A stretch of DNA of 64,000 nucleotides from Woeseiaceae bacterium (GTDB taxonomy: Bacteria; Pseudomonadota; Gammaproteobacteria; Steroidobacterales; Woeseiaceae): the NCBI GenBank assembly GCA_028279985.1, contig JANQMR010000023.1, forward strand, positions 124,001-188,000, written 5' to 3'. Every line of letters starts with the position of its first letter. The stretch's first letter is position 1. Both the position numbers and the translations under genes were made by a program. The notes below the pieces were generated by a model. The model saw only the letters and a list, made by a program, of their open reading frames with translations. It made no database searches and was not told the origin of the DNA. Of this stretch, positions 31,027 through 39,994 are shown one piece after another.

Positions 31027-32400
31027 TTGGGCTTGAGCATCGTCATCCTCGCGGCGGGTCAGGGCACCCGCATGCGATCCCGTCTGCCGAAGGTCATGCA
31101 GCCCCTGGCCGGCCGGCCGCTGTTGCGCCACGTCGTCGATACCGCGATGTCGCTGGCAGCCGGCGACGTCTGTATCGTCTACGGCCACGGCGGCGACAGG
31201 GTCAAAGCCGCCTTCGCCGGGGACGGGCTGCGCTGGGCGCTGCAGGCTGAGCAATACGGCACCGGGCATGCCGCGCAGCAGGCGATGCCCGGCACCCCGG
31301 ACGGCAACCGCGTGCTGATCCTGTTTGGTGACGTGCCGCTGCTGCGGCCGCAGACCCTCGAGGCTCTGATCGCCGAAACCGGCGTCGACGAAATGTCGGT
31401 GTTGACCGTGGATCTCGCCGATCCGACCGGTTACGGGCGCATTCTGCGGAGTGAGGGCCGTGTCACCGGCATCGTCGAACAAGAGGATGCCACCGAGGTC
31501 GAGCGCGCAATCTCCGAAATCAACACCGGCGTCATGCTCTGCCCGGCCGGGCGGCTGAAAGCCTGGCTGGCCGCGCTAGAGAGCGACAACGCACAAGGGG
31601 AATATTATCTGACCGACGTGATTACGATGGCGGCGGCGGACGGCGTGATCGTCAACGGAATCGAGGCGGCGGACGAGGAGGAAGTCATGGGAATCAACGA
31701 CAAACAGCAACTCGCGGCCGCCGAACGCGCGCTGCAGGCGCGACTCGCCGACGAGCTGATGCGTGACGGCGTCGGCTTCGCCGATCCGGCACGGGTCGAT
31801 ATCCGCGGCAAGCTGACCTGCGGGGCCGACGTATTCATCGACGTCAACGCCGTGTTCGAAGGCGACGTGACGCTCGGCGACGGCGTGCGTATCGAATCGA
31901 ACAATCTGATCCGCGACAGCGTCATCGGCGCCGGTACCGTCATACACCCCAACTGCCACATCGAGGGATCACGCACCGGCGCGGACTGTGAGCTCGGCCC
32001 GTTCGCGAGGCTGCGTCCCGGCGCGGAGCTCGCCGACAAAGTCAAAATCGGCAACTTCGTCGAGGTCAAAAAGAGCGTCATCGCGGACGGCAGCAAGGTC
32101 AATCACCTGACCTACATCGGCGACACCGACATCGGCACCGGCGTCAACGTCGGCGCCGGCACGATCGTCTGCAACTATGACGGCGTCAACAAACACCGGA
32201 CCGTCATTGGCGACGAGGCCTTCATCGGCTCGGGCGTCAATCTGGTTGCACCGGTCGAGGTGGGCAGGAGCGCGACGATCGGCGCCGGATCGACGATCAC
32301 CAGGTCCGCGCCCGAGGGCGACCTGACGCTCGAACGTTCCAAGCAGGTAACGGTCAAGGGCTGGAAGCGTCCCGTCAAGCAAGCCGGGCCCGGGGAGTAA
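31027..32400 (+). CDS. glmU: Bifunctional N-acetylglucosamine-1-P uridyltransferase / glucosamine-1-P acetyltransferase
   Basis: The 457-residue enzyme makes UDP-GlcNAc. The N-terminal pyrophosphorylase domain has [31 protein letters not shown] and EINTGVM. The C-terminal left-handed beta helix shows hexapeptide repeats and [24 protein letters not shown] with the acetyltransferase His and Lys. The start is TTG 31027, with GGAG eight bases upstream. It follows atpC and precedes glmS by 5 nt. Confidence 0.97.
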   Translation: MGLSIVILAAGQGTRMRSRLPKVMQPLAGRPLLRHVVDTAMSLAAGDVCIVYGHGGDRVKAAFAGDGLRWALQAEQYGTGHAAQQAMPGTPDGNRVLILFGDVPLLRPQTLEALIAETGVDEMSVLTVDLADPTGYGRILRSEGRVTGIVEQEDATEVERAISEINTGVMLCPAGRLKAWLAALESDNAQGEYYLTDVITMAAADGVIVNGIEAADEEEVMGINDKQQLAAAERALQARLADELMRDGVGFADPARVDIRGKLTCGADVFIDVNAVFEGDVTLGDGVRIESNNLIRDSVIGAGTVIHPNCHIEGSRTGADCELGPFARLRPGAELADKVKIGNFVEVKKSVIADGSKVNHLTYIGDTDIGTGVNVGAGTIVCNYDGVNKHRTVIGDEAFIGSGVNLVAPVEVGRSATIGAGSTITRSAPEGDLTLERSKQVTVKGWKRPVKQAGPGE

Positions 32401-32405
32401 GGACG

Positions 32406-34238
32406 ATGTGCGGTATTGTCGGCGCCATCGGAGAACGCAACATCGTTCCGATACTCGTGGAGGGACTGCGCCGGCTCGAGTACCGGGGTTACGACTCCGC
32501 CGGTGTGGCGGTGCTGAAGGACGACCAGTCGATCGGTTTGTGTAAGACCGTCGGCAAGGTCGCGGAACTCGACGACAAGCTCGAGGCCAGCCCGTTACGC
32601 GGGATGCTCGGGGTTGCGCACACCCGCTGGGCAACTCACGGCGGCGTCACCGAAGCCAATGCCCATCCGCACCTGTCCGGCGACCGGGTTGCGGTGATCC
32701 ACAACGGCATCATCGAGAACTACCAGGAGATCAAGGACGAGTTGCTCGCCAAGGGTTACGAGTTTTTGTCGGAAACCGACACCGAGGTCGCCGCACACCT
32801 GGTGCACGATTTTCTCGAGCAGGGCTCGAGCCTGGTCGAAGCCGTGCAGCAGTCGGTGGCGCGATTTACCGGCGCGTTTGCCTTGCTGGTGTTCGACGCC
32901 GAAGATCCGGATCGCATCGTCGTCAGCCGGGTTGCGAGCCCCCTGGTGATCGGCCTTGGCATCGGAGAGAACTTTGTCGCCAGCGGCGTGCCCGCCCTGC
33001 TGCCGGTCACCCAACGTTTCATTTATCTCGAGCAGGGCGATATTGCGGAGATCACCCGCGACGCGGTCAGGGTCGTCGGCGCCGACGGCAAGGCGGCCGA
33101 GCGCGAGGTCAACGAGACCCAGTGGACCAGCGACGCCGCCGAGAAGGGCCCGTATCGCCATTTCATGCTCAAGGAGATCTTCGAGCAACCCAGCGCGCTC
33201 GCGGATACGCTATACGGACGTATCGAAAGCGGCCACGTCGTTGCCGAGTCGCTGGGGCCGCAGGCGGCGAAAATGCTGGCCGAGGTCGAGCACATCCACG
33301 TGGTCGCCTGCGGTACCAGTTACCACGCCGGCTGTGTCGGAAAATACTGGCTGGAATCGCTGGCGGGCGTTACCTGCCAGGTCGAGATCGCCAGCGAATA
33401 CCGTTATCGCAAGGTCGTGGTGCCACCGAAAACGCTGTTTTTGACCCTGTCCCAGTCGGGTGAGACGGCCGATACCCTGGAGGCGCTCAGGATCGCCAAA
33501 CAGGCGGGGTATATCGGGACGCTGACGGTTTGCAACAGCGCCCACAGCTCGATGGTGCGCGAGTCCGATCTGACCATGATGACCCAGGCTGGGCCCGAGA
33601 TAGGCGTCGCGAGCACCAAGGCGTTCACGACCCAGCTCCTGTCGATGTTGATCGTGACCCTGATGCTGGCGCGGCAACGCGGGATGAGTGTGGAAAAGGA
33701 AGCCGAGTTCATCCCCTATGTCATGCATACGGCCGTCGCCGTCGAGGAGGCGCTGGCGATGAGCGACGGTCTCAAGCTCCTCGCCGAGGACTTCGCCGAA
33801 AAACATCACACGCTGTTTCTAGGCCGCGGGCCGATGTGGCCGATCGCGATGGAGGGCGCGCTCAAGCTTAAGGAGATTTCCTACATCCACGCCGAGGCGT
33901 ACGCGGCCGGCGAGCTCAAACACGGCCCGCTGGCGCTGATCGACGAGGACATGCCGGTGGTGGTCGTGGCGCCCAACAACGACCTGCTCGACAAGCTCAA
34001 GTCGAACATGCAGGTCGTGCGTGCGCGCGGCGGTCAGTTATACGTATTCGCCGACCGGCAAACGGGTATCGAAAACGAAGACGGTATGACCGTGATCGGC
34101 ATGCCGCACGCCGACCGCCTGATCGCGCCGATCGTGTACACGGTGCCGCTGCAGTTGCTCGCTTACCACGTCGCCGTGCTCAAGGGCACCGACGTGGACC
34201 AGCCGCGGAATCTGGCGAAGTCGGTGACGGTGGAGTGA
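32406..34238 (+). CDS. glmS: Glutamine-fructose-6-phosphate aminotransferase (isomerizing)
   Basis: A 610-residue enzyme that makes glucosamine-6-phosphate. Processing exposes the nucleophile Cys2 ([12 protein letters not shown]). The glutaminase domain has [12 protein letters not shown] and HTRWATHG. The two SIS domains carry [24 protein letters not shown] and the C-terminal [13 protein letters not shown], which is the protein end recognised at DNA level by Tn7-type target selectors. An abrupt change to A+T-rich sequence begins right after its stop. Confidence 0.98.
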   Translation: MCGIVGAIGERNIVPILVEGLRRLEYRGYDSAGVAVLKDDQSIGLCKTVGKVAELDDKLEASPLRGMLGVAHTRWATHGGVTEANAHPHLSGDRVAVIHNGIIENYQEIKDELLAKGYEFLSETDTEVAAHLVHDFLEQGSSLVEAVQQSVARFTGAFALLVFDAEDPDRIVVSRVASPLVIGLGIGENFVASGVPALLPVTQRFIYLEQGDIAEITRDAVRVVGADGKAAEREVNETQWTSDAAEKGPYRHFMLKEIFEQPSALADTLYGRIESGHVVAESLGPQAAKMLAEVEHIHVVACGTSYHAGCVGKYWLESLAGVTCQVEIASEYRYRKVVVPPKTLFLTLSQSGETADTLEALRIAKQAGYIGTLTVCNSAHSSMVRESDLTMMTQAGPEIGVASTKAFTTQLLSMLIVTLMLARQRGMSVEKEAEFIPYVMHTAVAVEEALAMSDGLKLLAEDFAEKHHTLFLGRGPMWPIAMEGALKLKEISYIHAEAYAAGELKHGPLALIDEDMPVVVVAPNNDLLDKLKSNMQVVRARGGQLYVFADRQTGIENEDGMTVIGMPHADRLIAPIVYTVPLQLLAYHVAVLKGTDVDQPRNLAKSVTVE

Positions 34239-34369
34239 GTTGAACTTGGATAATGTTTGCTTTTTGATAACTACTCAAAGTACCGAAATGCAGTAACAAA
34301 GTGTTGAAGACAGAAGATGACTTATCAATTTTAATTAGGATCGTCGATTCAGGTGGAATTTGTCGAATG

Positions 34370-34399
34370 CGATAAATTCCCAATCGATAAATTCCCAAC
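34370..34399 (+). repeat. Two 15-nt tandem repeats in the A+T-rich spacer after glmS
   Basis: CGATAAATTCCCAAT (34370-34384) and CGATAAATTCCCAAC (34385-34399) are in direct contact. They sit about 45 nt before the next gene's ATG. The rest of the 34239-34441 spacer is A+T-rich, without a recognisable gene, terminator or Tn7 end. Confidence 0.9.
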
Positions 34400-34441
34400 C
34401 AGCTTTGCGTCAGTGACCGAAAAACTGGTGGAGCTATATAG

Positions 34442-34798
34442 ATGACAGCGGCAGTCGTTGCCAATTTTCAAGCAGGTTGGACTGGCGGTTTAGACGGGAT
34501 AAGCGAGTCTGCGCAGCAAATCCGATACTCATATGAAAGTTCGGACGATCGCGCGGAATCAGCTCGCGCATTTGAGCAATCTGACTTTCAGAAGGATCTG
34601 ATTCGACTCTATTCAGAGTGCGGCGCCCCAAACTGGGATGGATATGGTGTGAGTTCACTGTCGATAAACGCGATTTTGCGGGCGGCCCAACTCGCTTGGC
34701 TTGTTTCACCGGAAGACCTGCCGACCGGGATTGCACCAGAAGTGGATGGAGAGGTCGCACTTGAATGGATAGGTCACGACGAGACGTGGCTAATGTGA
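34442..34798 (+). CDS. Small protein with NWDGYG motif, possibly truncated
   Basis: 118 residues, well supported by GGAG eight bases before the ATG. The core LYSECGAPNWDGYGVSSLS ... LPTGIAPEVDGEVALEWIG resembles a scattered family of small proteins with NWDGYGA near the start and PDGEIALEW in the middle. Homologues as I recall them continue 30-40 residues beyond LEW, so the stop after DETWLM may mean a shortened copy. The function of the family is not known to me. It is the first gene of an A+T-rich four-gene module. Confidence 0.6.
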   Translation: MTAAVVANFQAGWTGGLDGISESAQQIRYSYESSDDRAESARAFEQSDFQKDLIRLYSECGAPNWDGYGVSSLSINAILRAAQLAWLVSPEDLPTGIAPEVDGEVALEWIGHDETWLM

Positions 34799-34839
34799 AC
34801 CCCCTCGCCAAAATCGCATCATATTTGTGTAATTCTGTG

Positions 34840-34845
34840 TATAAT
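34840..34845 (+). promoter_or_regulatory. Candidate -10 box for the TIGR04255-type gene
   Basis: TATAAT at 34840-34845 lies in an A+T-rich stretch 26 nt before the ATG at 34871. The -35 region (CATCAT) is poor. The ribosome site GAGGGGG follows. Confidence 0.4.
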
Positions 34846-34870
34846 TTCTGGGCGACTGAGGGGGCACCAG

Positions 34871-35653
34871 ATGGGTGAATATCGAAAGCTGGCAAGACAG
34901 CCACTGGTCTTCGCATTGGCCGAATTTCGGTTCTCACAGATTCTTCAGATAGACGAGTATATTCCGCAGTACCAAGAGTCGCTTCGAAAACCCTACCCGC
35001 TGTTCGAGGTCATGCAAGAGCATGCCTTTCAGGTCAAAGAAAAAGCACTAGATCTGAAGCTGAAAGCACGCTGGGCGTTCTTGTCCGCTGATCGGCGAAA
35101 TGTCGTTACGCTCGATCAGGATCGTCTGATCTTCTTCACCACGGACTATCCCAGATTTGAAGGTTTCGCCAGGTCGTGTTTGGGCGCACTGCGTCCGTTT
35201 GTTGAGTTGGTTAATCCGGAACTCTTGCTGCGGATCGGATTGCGCTACGGCGACCTGATCAAAATCGCCGATGGTGAAGCCTTGGAAGAGTACGTGGATC
35301 CGTATTTTGATTACCCGAAGCTAGCGAAGCCACTCGGAACGCCCGAGTACCAGCGCGACGAAGTCGGCATAAGAACAGACGTTGGACGATTGCTGATTCG
35401 GTCAATCTACGGCAACACAAACCTTGTCAGTTTGCCGGACATTCAGGGAATTCCAGGTTTGCCGCAACCGGAAAAAGAGGTGTCCAGTCGAGTTATTCTT
35501 GATTTTGACCACGTTTGGTCGGCCGATGAAAAAAAGCCTCAGCAGTTTGGCCTTGAACTCATTGAGGATATTCTTAATCGGTTGCATAAAACTGCACGTG
35601 AGGCATTTTGGCGGATAACTACAGATGAAGCTAAGGACGAGAAATGGAATTGA
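34871..35653 (+). CDS. TIGR04255-type protein of unknown function
   Basis: A 260-residue protein whose overall pattern (RQPLVFALAEFRFS near the start, long mixed alpha/beta body, LLLRIGLRYGDLIKI in the middle, IPGLPQPEKEVSSRVILDFDHVW later, helical C-terminus) matches the sporadically distributed family TIGR04255 as I recall it. No signal peptide or membrane segment. Such genes are scattered across unrelated bacteria as accessory genes, often beside small DNA-binding or unknown partners. The last 10 nt overlap the next gene, so the two are coupled. A toxin or defence role is a guess. Confidence 0.65.
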   Translation: MGEYRKLARQPLVFALAEFRFSQILQIDEYIPQYQESLRKPYPLFEVMQEHAFQVKEKALDLKLKARWAFLSADRRNVVTLDQDRLIFFTTDYPRFEGFARSCLGALRPFVELVNPELLLRIGLRYGDLIKIADGEALEEYVDPYFDYPKLAKPLGTPEYQRDEVGIRTDVGRLLIRSIYGNTNLVSLPDIQGIPGLPQPEKEVSSRVILDFDHVWSADEKKPQQFGLELIEDILNRLHKTAREAFWRITTDEAKDEKWN

Positions 35654-36195
35654 TTAAAGACGACGCGTTCCAAGTGCTTCAGTCGCACACGACGTCTGGC
35701 CAGCAGCAATCCGCGATTCATGCACCGATCTCGGCGAATTGGCGTGACGCGATATTTGCCACCGAAGGCTCCGGAGGCTATCTGGTGCCGGACATTATCG
35801 TTGCGAGTACCGGGTCTCGAATCACGCTTGAGTGGCATGCGCCTGATCCACTCGAGAGTCTGCTCGAGCGAATACAGTCGGCATTCGGACTCAACAAAGA
35901 CGAGCTCGCAAAGGTCTGCAACACGACACGCAAAACTATTTACAACTGGTTGGGCGGAACGACTGAGCCCCAGGAAAGAAACCGTGAGAGGCTCTTCACC
36001 CTGGACGTGCTGGCTGACGATTGGGCAGGCGCTGGGTACTCGACTGATCGAGTTACTCTCAAACAGTCTGTTGTGGACGGGCAAAGCGTCTTCCAAATGC
36101 TCTGCGAGGACCCAATAGACAGTGATCTGGTGCTGTTCGCCGGTTCACGCGTTGCGTTACAGGATAGGCGCTCGCCATTGGCGGATCCGTACTAA
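35644..36195 (+). CDS. Helix-turn-helix protein coupled to the TIGR04255-type gene
   Basis: 183 residues. The middle contains an HTH: FGLNKDELAKVCNTTRKTIYNWLGG, in which the second helix TRKTIYNW is typical of XRE/MerR-like recognition helices. The N-terminal 75 residues (SGGYLVPDIIVAS) are of unknown fold. The C-terminal half may bind a partner. It overlaps the preceding gene (ATGGAATTGA), which implies paired expression, e.g. as an antitoxin-like or autoregulatory partner. No relation to a named regulator is claimed. Confidence 0.65.
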   Translation: MELIKDDAFQVLQSHTTSGQQQSAIHAPISANWRDAIFATEGSGGYLVPDIIVASTGSRITLEWHAPDPLESLLERIQSAFGLNKDELAKVCNTTRKTIYNWLGGTTEPQERNRERLFTLDVLADDWAGAGYSTDRVTLKQSVVDGQSVFQMLCEDPIDSDLVLFAGSRVALQDRRSPLADPY

Positions 36196-36254
36196 CGGAC
36201 GATCGTTCAGTTACCGATTCGAAGCATCTACGACTACGAGCGGTCGAGAAGCTA

Positions 36255-36749
36255 GTGATTCCGAAAGAGCGGTTTGCCAACGCGAGCCCTGCGAACGATA
36301 AGCGGATGCCGCGCCAGACGGCGCTCGTTTTGGCCGATTGGCTAGCGGCCCGGTATTCTCGATCCGCATTTCCCACGGCGTTCAACGATGCCGTCAGAAA
36401 CAGCGATCCCTCGCAAAGGAAAATTCGCAAAATCGCCAAACGAATGAGTCCCCACACGGCCGGACTGTACTTTGAGCTCTTCCCAAATCGCGATTTGTGG
36501 TCGGGCGAAAAGTACCGCGTGAATGTACTAGCCCTCATCATCACTAGCGCCAAACCGCATCGGGGCGATGTCGAGCGAGATGTAAGCGCCATTCAGGCAC
36601 TGCTCGAGGATGCGGGAATGGACGTGTCCGCAACGGTTCAGTCGCAGGATGAGGTTTCGGTTTCGGTAATCAATCGCATGCAGCGAATGCACCTGAACGA
36701 CCTATCGTTCAAAAACGACGATCCGTTGCCGCCTGGCAGTTTGCGTTAG
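36255..36749 (+). CDS. Hypothetical protein, last gene of the A+T-rich module
   Basis: 164 residues from GTG 36255, with GAGAAG just upstream. No family is recognised. The sequence is hydrophilic, with a basic segment (DPSQRKIRKIAKRMS) and no membrane segment. The frame stays open upstream to a stop at 36165, overlapping the previous gene, but offers no standard start codon there. The true start is therefore uncertain, and a frameshifted continuation of the HTH gene cannot be excluded. Confidence 0.5.
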   Translation: MIPKERFANASPANDKRMPRQTALVLADWLAARYSRSAFPTAFNDAVRNSDPSQRKIRKIAKRMSPHTAGLYFELFPNRDLWSGEKYRVNVLALIITSAKPHRGDVERDVSAIQALLEDAGMDVSATVQSQDEVSVSVINRMQRMHLNDLSFKNDDPLPPGSLR

Positions 36750-36867
36750 TCGCGTTCCCCTGACGCTGCAACAGGTCTATTACTCATCGCAATCGCTGAT
36801 CCTGGCCGCGTAGACGACAGGCTCCGATCCACTCATAGAATCGGATTTAGTTGTCTAAAGAAACGGG

Positions 36868-36886
36868 CCACCTCTCTCGCAGGTGG
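36868..36886. repeat. Inverted repeat between the module and the catabolic cluster
   Basis: CCACCT-CTCTCGC-AGGTGG forms a 6-bp stem in the 267-nt spacer 36750-37016. There is no T-run, so it is at most a weak terminator or processing site. Nothing else recognisable is present in the spacer except the candidate operator at 36975. Confidence 0.4.
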
Positions 36887-36974
36887 GTTGGCGGTGTTCG
36901 GCGGCCTTGTGTACGTGCTATTTGGTATTGCGAGGCGACTGACTTCTGACCGACCCGGTTATTTACAGGCGGCC

Positions 36975-36999
36975 CAAACTTTAATAACATTCAAAAATA
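36975..36999. promoter_or_regulatory. Candidate operator upstream of the SDR gene
   Basis: CAAACTTTAAT-AAC-ATTCAAAAAT is an imperfect inverted repeat ending about 17 nt before the SDR start codon. Its left arm differs by one base from that at 63065, and its core TTTAAT-N4-TTCAA matches sites at 47552 and 63070. It is probably the binding site of a cluster-specific repressor encoded outside the window. Confidence 0.5.
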
Positions 37000-37016
37000 A
37001 AGTTGAGGGGCGGCGC

Positions 37017-37823
37017 ATGTCCGACGCAAGAGGCAACCGTGCTGGCCGAGTGGCAGGTAAGGTGGCGGTGGTGACAGGTGCCGCCAGCGGGCTGGGTGCG
37101 GCCAGCGCGCGTCTGCTCACGGAAGAGGGTGCAACAGTCGTTATCGCGGACGTGAATGCGAACGCCGGTCGGCGTCTTGCGGATTCGACCGGTCAGGGGT
37201 GCGTGTTTATCGAGCATGATGTAACGCAAGAGACCTCTTGGTCGAGCTTGCTCAACCAGGTTCGGGAGCGCTTCGGGAAGCTGAATATCCTGGTCAATAA
37301 CGCAGGTATCGTAACGCCTGGAGATGCGGAGTCTACCGAGGTCGCGGACTATCAGCGCATTATGGCTGTCAGCATGGACGGCGTGTTTCTTGGTTGCAAG
37401 TACGGTATCCCGCTGATGAAAAACTCCGGGCCATCGTCGATCGTCAATATGTCGTCCATAGCCGCTTTGGTCGGAGAGTCCGTCGTCGCAGCATACTGCG
37501 CCGCCAAGGGCGCCGTCCGCGCCTATACCAAGGCGGTGGCGGTTCATTGTAGCCGCAGCGGGTATGAGATTCGCTGTAACTCGATCCACCCATCGGGCAT
37601 CGATACTCCAATGGTAAGAGGATTCGCCGAAGCAATCGGAGACGCGGGCCCCACATCTGGTCCATCCGCTGATGGTCCTGCGCCCATAAGCAGTCGGTTG
37701 GGCGAGCCGAGGGACATCGCGTACGCAGTGCTTTATCTGGCTTCCGATGAATCGAAGTTCACAAACGGCGCTGAACTCGTGATTGACAATACGATCACCG
37801 TGACCGCAGGGGTCGTTCCATGA
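37017..37823 (+). CDS. Short-chain dehydrogenase/reductase (SDR)
   Basis: A 268-residue classical SDR: cofactor motif TGAASGLG (residues 20-27), NNAG (94-97), catalytic Ser146 or Ser147, Tyr160 and Lys164 (YCAAK). An acidic residue after the second strand (IADVN) favours NAD over NADP. It would oxidise a secondary alcohol of the pathway substrate. ATG 37017 is chosen for GAGGGG just upstream; the open frame extends further up through the spacer. It is the first gene of a six-gene plus-strand operon and overlaps the next (ATGA). Confidence 0.88.
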   Translation: MSDARGNRAGRVAGKVAVVTGAASGLGAASARLLTEEGATVVIADVNANAGRRLADSTGQGCVFIEHDVTQETSWSSLLNQVRERFGKLNILVNNAGIVTPGDAESTEVADYQRIMAVSMDGVFLGCKYGIPLMKNSGPSSIVNMSSIAALVGESVVAAYCAAKGAVRAYTKAVAVHCSRSGYEIRCNSIHPSGIDTPMVRGFAEAIGDAGPTSGPSADGPAPISSRLGEPRDIAYAVLYLASDESKFTNGAELVIDNTITVTAGVVP

Positions 37824-39496
37824 GTGTCGTGGAGCCACGTAGCGTTTCGTCCACAGATGCAGGAGTTCGCGCACGGTCTGTCGATTCTGTGGAAGGAGAA
37901 ATATTTCGCTTTGCGACCACATCTGTCGTCGACGAGATAGAGGTTAATCTGACTCGTACTGCGTATAGCGAGCTGATCTACGAGTACAAAGACTATTGTG
38001 TCGGAATCGTGACAGCGGATTTTCAGTTACTTACACAGTCCGCCGGTAGCATGCCGATCTTTCTTGGAGATCTGGGTCCGCAAGTCCGAGACGCCGTTGA
38101 TGTCATCGGTGCCGATAATCTGCAGGACGGGGACGTTTTTATCCATAACTGGTCGGGTGTGAATGGACAGCATCTCAACCACATCGCCTGCATCGCGCCT
38201 GTCTTCGATCGAGGAGATATCGTTGCCTATATCGTGATTCGTGCGCATTGGGCAGACGTGGGCGGTAGCGCACCGACATCGCTTAGTTGGAAAGCCCGCA
38301 CGATTTTCGAAGAGGGCATCCAGTATCGCGGTTTGCGCGTGGTTCGCGCGGGTAAGGTGGAGCCTGACGTTCTCGCAACGATCCAGGCAAACACGCGATC
38401 GCCGACGGAGGTGACCGGTGACCTCATGGCTCAGCTCGCCGGTTGCGGGCTGGGTTGCGCACGTTGGGACCAGCGGATCTCGACTCGGTGGTCGCGCGAG
38501 GAAATCGATGCGCTGATCGAGTTCCAGGCAGAAGAGAGTCGCCGATTGGCTCGTGAGGCGGTTCTGGAGCTGCCCGACGGCGATTATGAGGCCGCATGCC
38601 GACTCGATAACGCCGGTGTCGAGGGTACTGAACCCCTGGATCTCCACGTTTCGGTGTCGATCGAGGGAGAGAAAATAAAGGTCGATTTCTCCCGCATGCC
38701 GCCTGAAGTCCTTACTCCTGTGAACTCCGGCCTGTACGGCGGGGCAGTGAACATTGCAAAACTCGCCTTCAAGGCGCTGTGTCTCCCTGATCGCCCGGCA
38801 GACGACTGGATGTTCGATGCGCTCGAAGTCGTCGCGCCACCCGGGACTATCGTAAGTGCGACGGCTCAAGCACCAAAGGGGTTTTGGGTGATGATACCGC
38901 CCACGGCTGTCGACTTGGTTTTGCGCGCCATTGGTAGCGTTCATCCCGAGCTGGTTCCCGCTGGGCACCACGGCACGGTGTCCGGTGTTTTCTTTACCGG
39001 GAATCGCGAGGAAAGCGGGGACTTCTGGATGGCCATCGAGTCTTACGGAGGAGGGTTTGGCGCTACTGCTTCGGAGGATGGCTACGGGCCGCTGAAGTCC
39101 TTCATCCACGGTGATAACCCCGGTATTGCGGTAGAGCTCCTGGAAGCGCGTTTTCCTTTGCGTATTCACTCGACAAGACTCCGGCGGGAAGCGGGCGGTG
39201 CGGGTCTGCATGAAGGCGGCCCCGGAATTGAACGTCTCGTGGAAGCGCTTGAGCCGATGGCGCTTCAGACTGCGTTCGACAGGACGATAGATCCGCCGTG
39301 GGGCCTCGCTGGAGGCAGCCCGGGACTGCCGGGGGAAGTGCACGTGCTGCAGCCAGGCTCGGACGATTGGATTGCCGCCAGCAAGGTAACCGGGCTCGAG
39401 CTAAAAAAGGGAGCTCTCGTTCGGATTCGAACCGCAGGCGGCGGCGGCTGGGGGCTTCCCGGGAAACAGCTTTCCGAGGAGCTTGATCGTGAGTGA
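37820..39496 (+). CDS. hyuB: Hydantoinase B / oxoprolinase beta-like subunit
   Basis: A 558-residue HyuB-family protein. Landmarks are the N-terminal EIFRFATTSVVDEIEVNLTRTAYSELIYE, the SRMPPEVLTPVNSGLYGGAVNIAKLAFKAL region, LRIHSTRLRREAGGAGLHEGGPGIER and the C-terminal RIRTAGGGGWGLP. The usual NDPY..GTHLPD segment is replaced by HNWSGVNGQHLNH, so metal or substrate binding may differ. HyuB normally pairs with HyuA for ATP-dependent opening of a cyclic amide, or carboxylation. Its likely partner is at 51090, 12 kb away in another operon. Confidence 0.88.
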   Translation: MSVVEPRSVSSTDAGVRARSVDSVEGEIFRFATTSVVDEIEVNLTRTAYSELIYEYKDYCVGIVTADFQLLTQSAGSMPIFLGDLGPQVRDAVDVIGADNLQDGDVFIHNWSGVNGQHLNHIACIAPVFDRGDIVAYIVIRAHWADVGGSAPTSLSWKARTIFEEGIQYRGLRVVRAGKVEPDVLATIQANTRSPTEVTGDLMAQLAGCGLGCARWDQRISTRWSREEIDALIEFQAEESRRLAREAVLELPDGDYEAACRLDNAGVEGTEPLDLHVSVSIEGEKIKVDFSRMPPEVLTPVNSGLYGGAVNIAKLAFKALCLPDRPADDWMFDALEVVAPPGTIVSATAQAPKGFWVMIPPTAVDLVLRAIGSVHPELVPAGHHGTVSGVFFTGNREESGDFWMAIESYGGGFGATASEDGYGPLKSFIHGDNPGIAVELLEARFPLRIHSTRLRREAGGAGLHEGGPGIERLVEALEPMALQTAFDRTIDPPWGLAGGSPGLPGEVHVLQPGSDDWIAASKVTGLELKKGALVRIRTAGGGGWGLPGKQLSEELDRE

Positions 39497-39965
39497 ACGA
39501 CCCACCGCAGGAGATACGCTTGCCGTCGCGAGGCTGGCCGATGAGCGTGACATCCAAACGGTTCTCTTCAGATATGCCGATGCGCTGGATAGGAAGGACT
39601 GGGACATGCTGGCAACGTGTTTCGTCGACTCCGCGGTTGGACAGTATGAAATGATTGGGCGCCTGGACGGCTATACAGCAATCGAAGAAGTGTGCCGCAA
39701 AGCGCTCGAGCCCATGTCGAAGACCCAGCATCTGATCGGAAACGTACTCATAACGGTAAATGAGGACGAGGCGAGCAGCTCTTGTTGTTTCCAAGCGCAG
39801 CATGTGCGACCCGACTTTCCGGGTGGAGAGATGAATATTATCGCCGGTCGATACGAGGACCAGCTCGTCCGGACGGACCAAGGCTGGCGAATTCGGGAAC
39901 GCAAGCTCAGCGTCCAGTGGACCTACGGGAACGCCGGGATACACGAACTTGATGTCGACTCATAA
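39489..39965 (+). CDS. SnoaL-like / NTF2-fold protein
   Basis: A 158-residue protein of the SnoaL-like domain type found with ring-degrading and dehydratase systems. It shows the N-terminal helix DERDIQTVLFRYADALDRKDWDMLATCF and the strand-rich remainder (SCCFQAQHV, IIAGRYEDQLVRTDQGWRIRERKLSVQW). The fold usually holds a small hydrophobic ligand and can act as a dehydratase or isomerase. GTG 39489 is chosen because GAGGAG lies seven bases upstream; it overlaps the end of the hydantoinase B gene. Confidence 0.78.
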   Translation: MSERPTAGDTLAVARLADERDIQTVLFRYADALDRKDWDMLATCFVDSAVGQYEMIGRLDGYTAIEEVCRKALEPMSKTQHLIGNVLITVNEDEASSSCCFQAQHVRPDFPGGEMNIIAGRYEDQLVRTDQGWRIRERKLSVQWTYGNAGIHELDVDS

Positions 39966-39994
39966 GATCACAAGCAGTAAGGGGTGAAAGCGGA

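Noticed and set aside
36165..36254. Frameshift joining the HTH gene to the following hypothetical gene
   Set aside because: The HTH protein ends naturally and the downstream gene has its own GTG with a ribosome site. The possibility is noted but not favoured.
34239..37016. A Tn7-like element inserted at glmS
   Set aside because: No tns genes, no recognisable Tn7 left or right end repeats and no target duplication were seen. Only the position and composition change support mobility.
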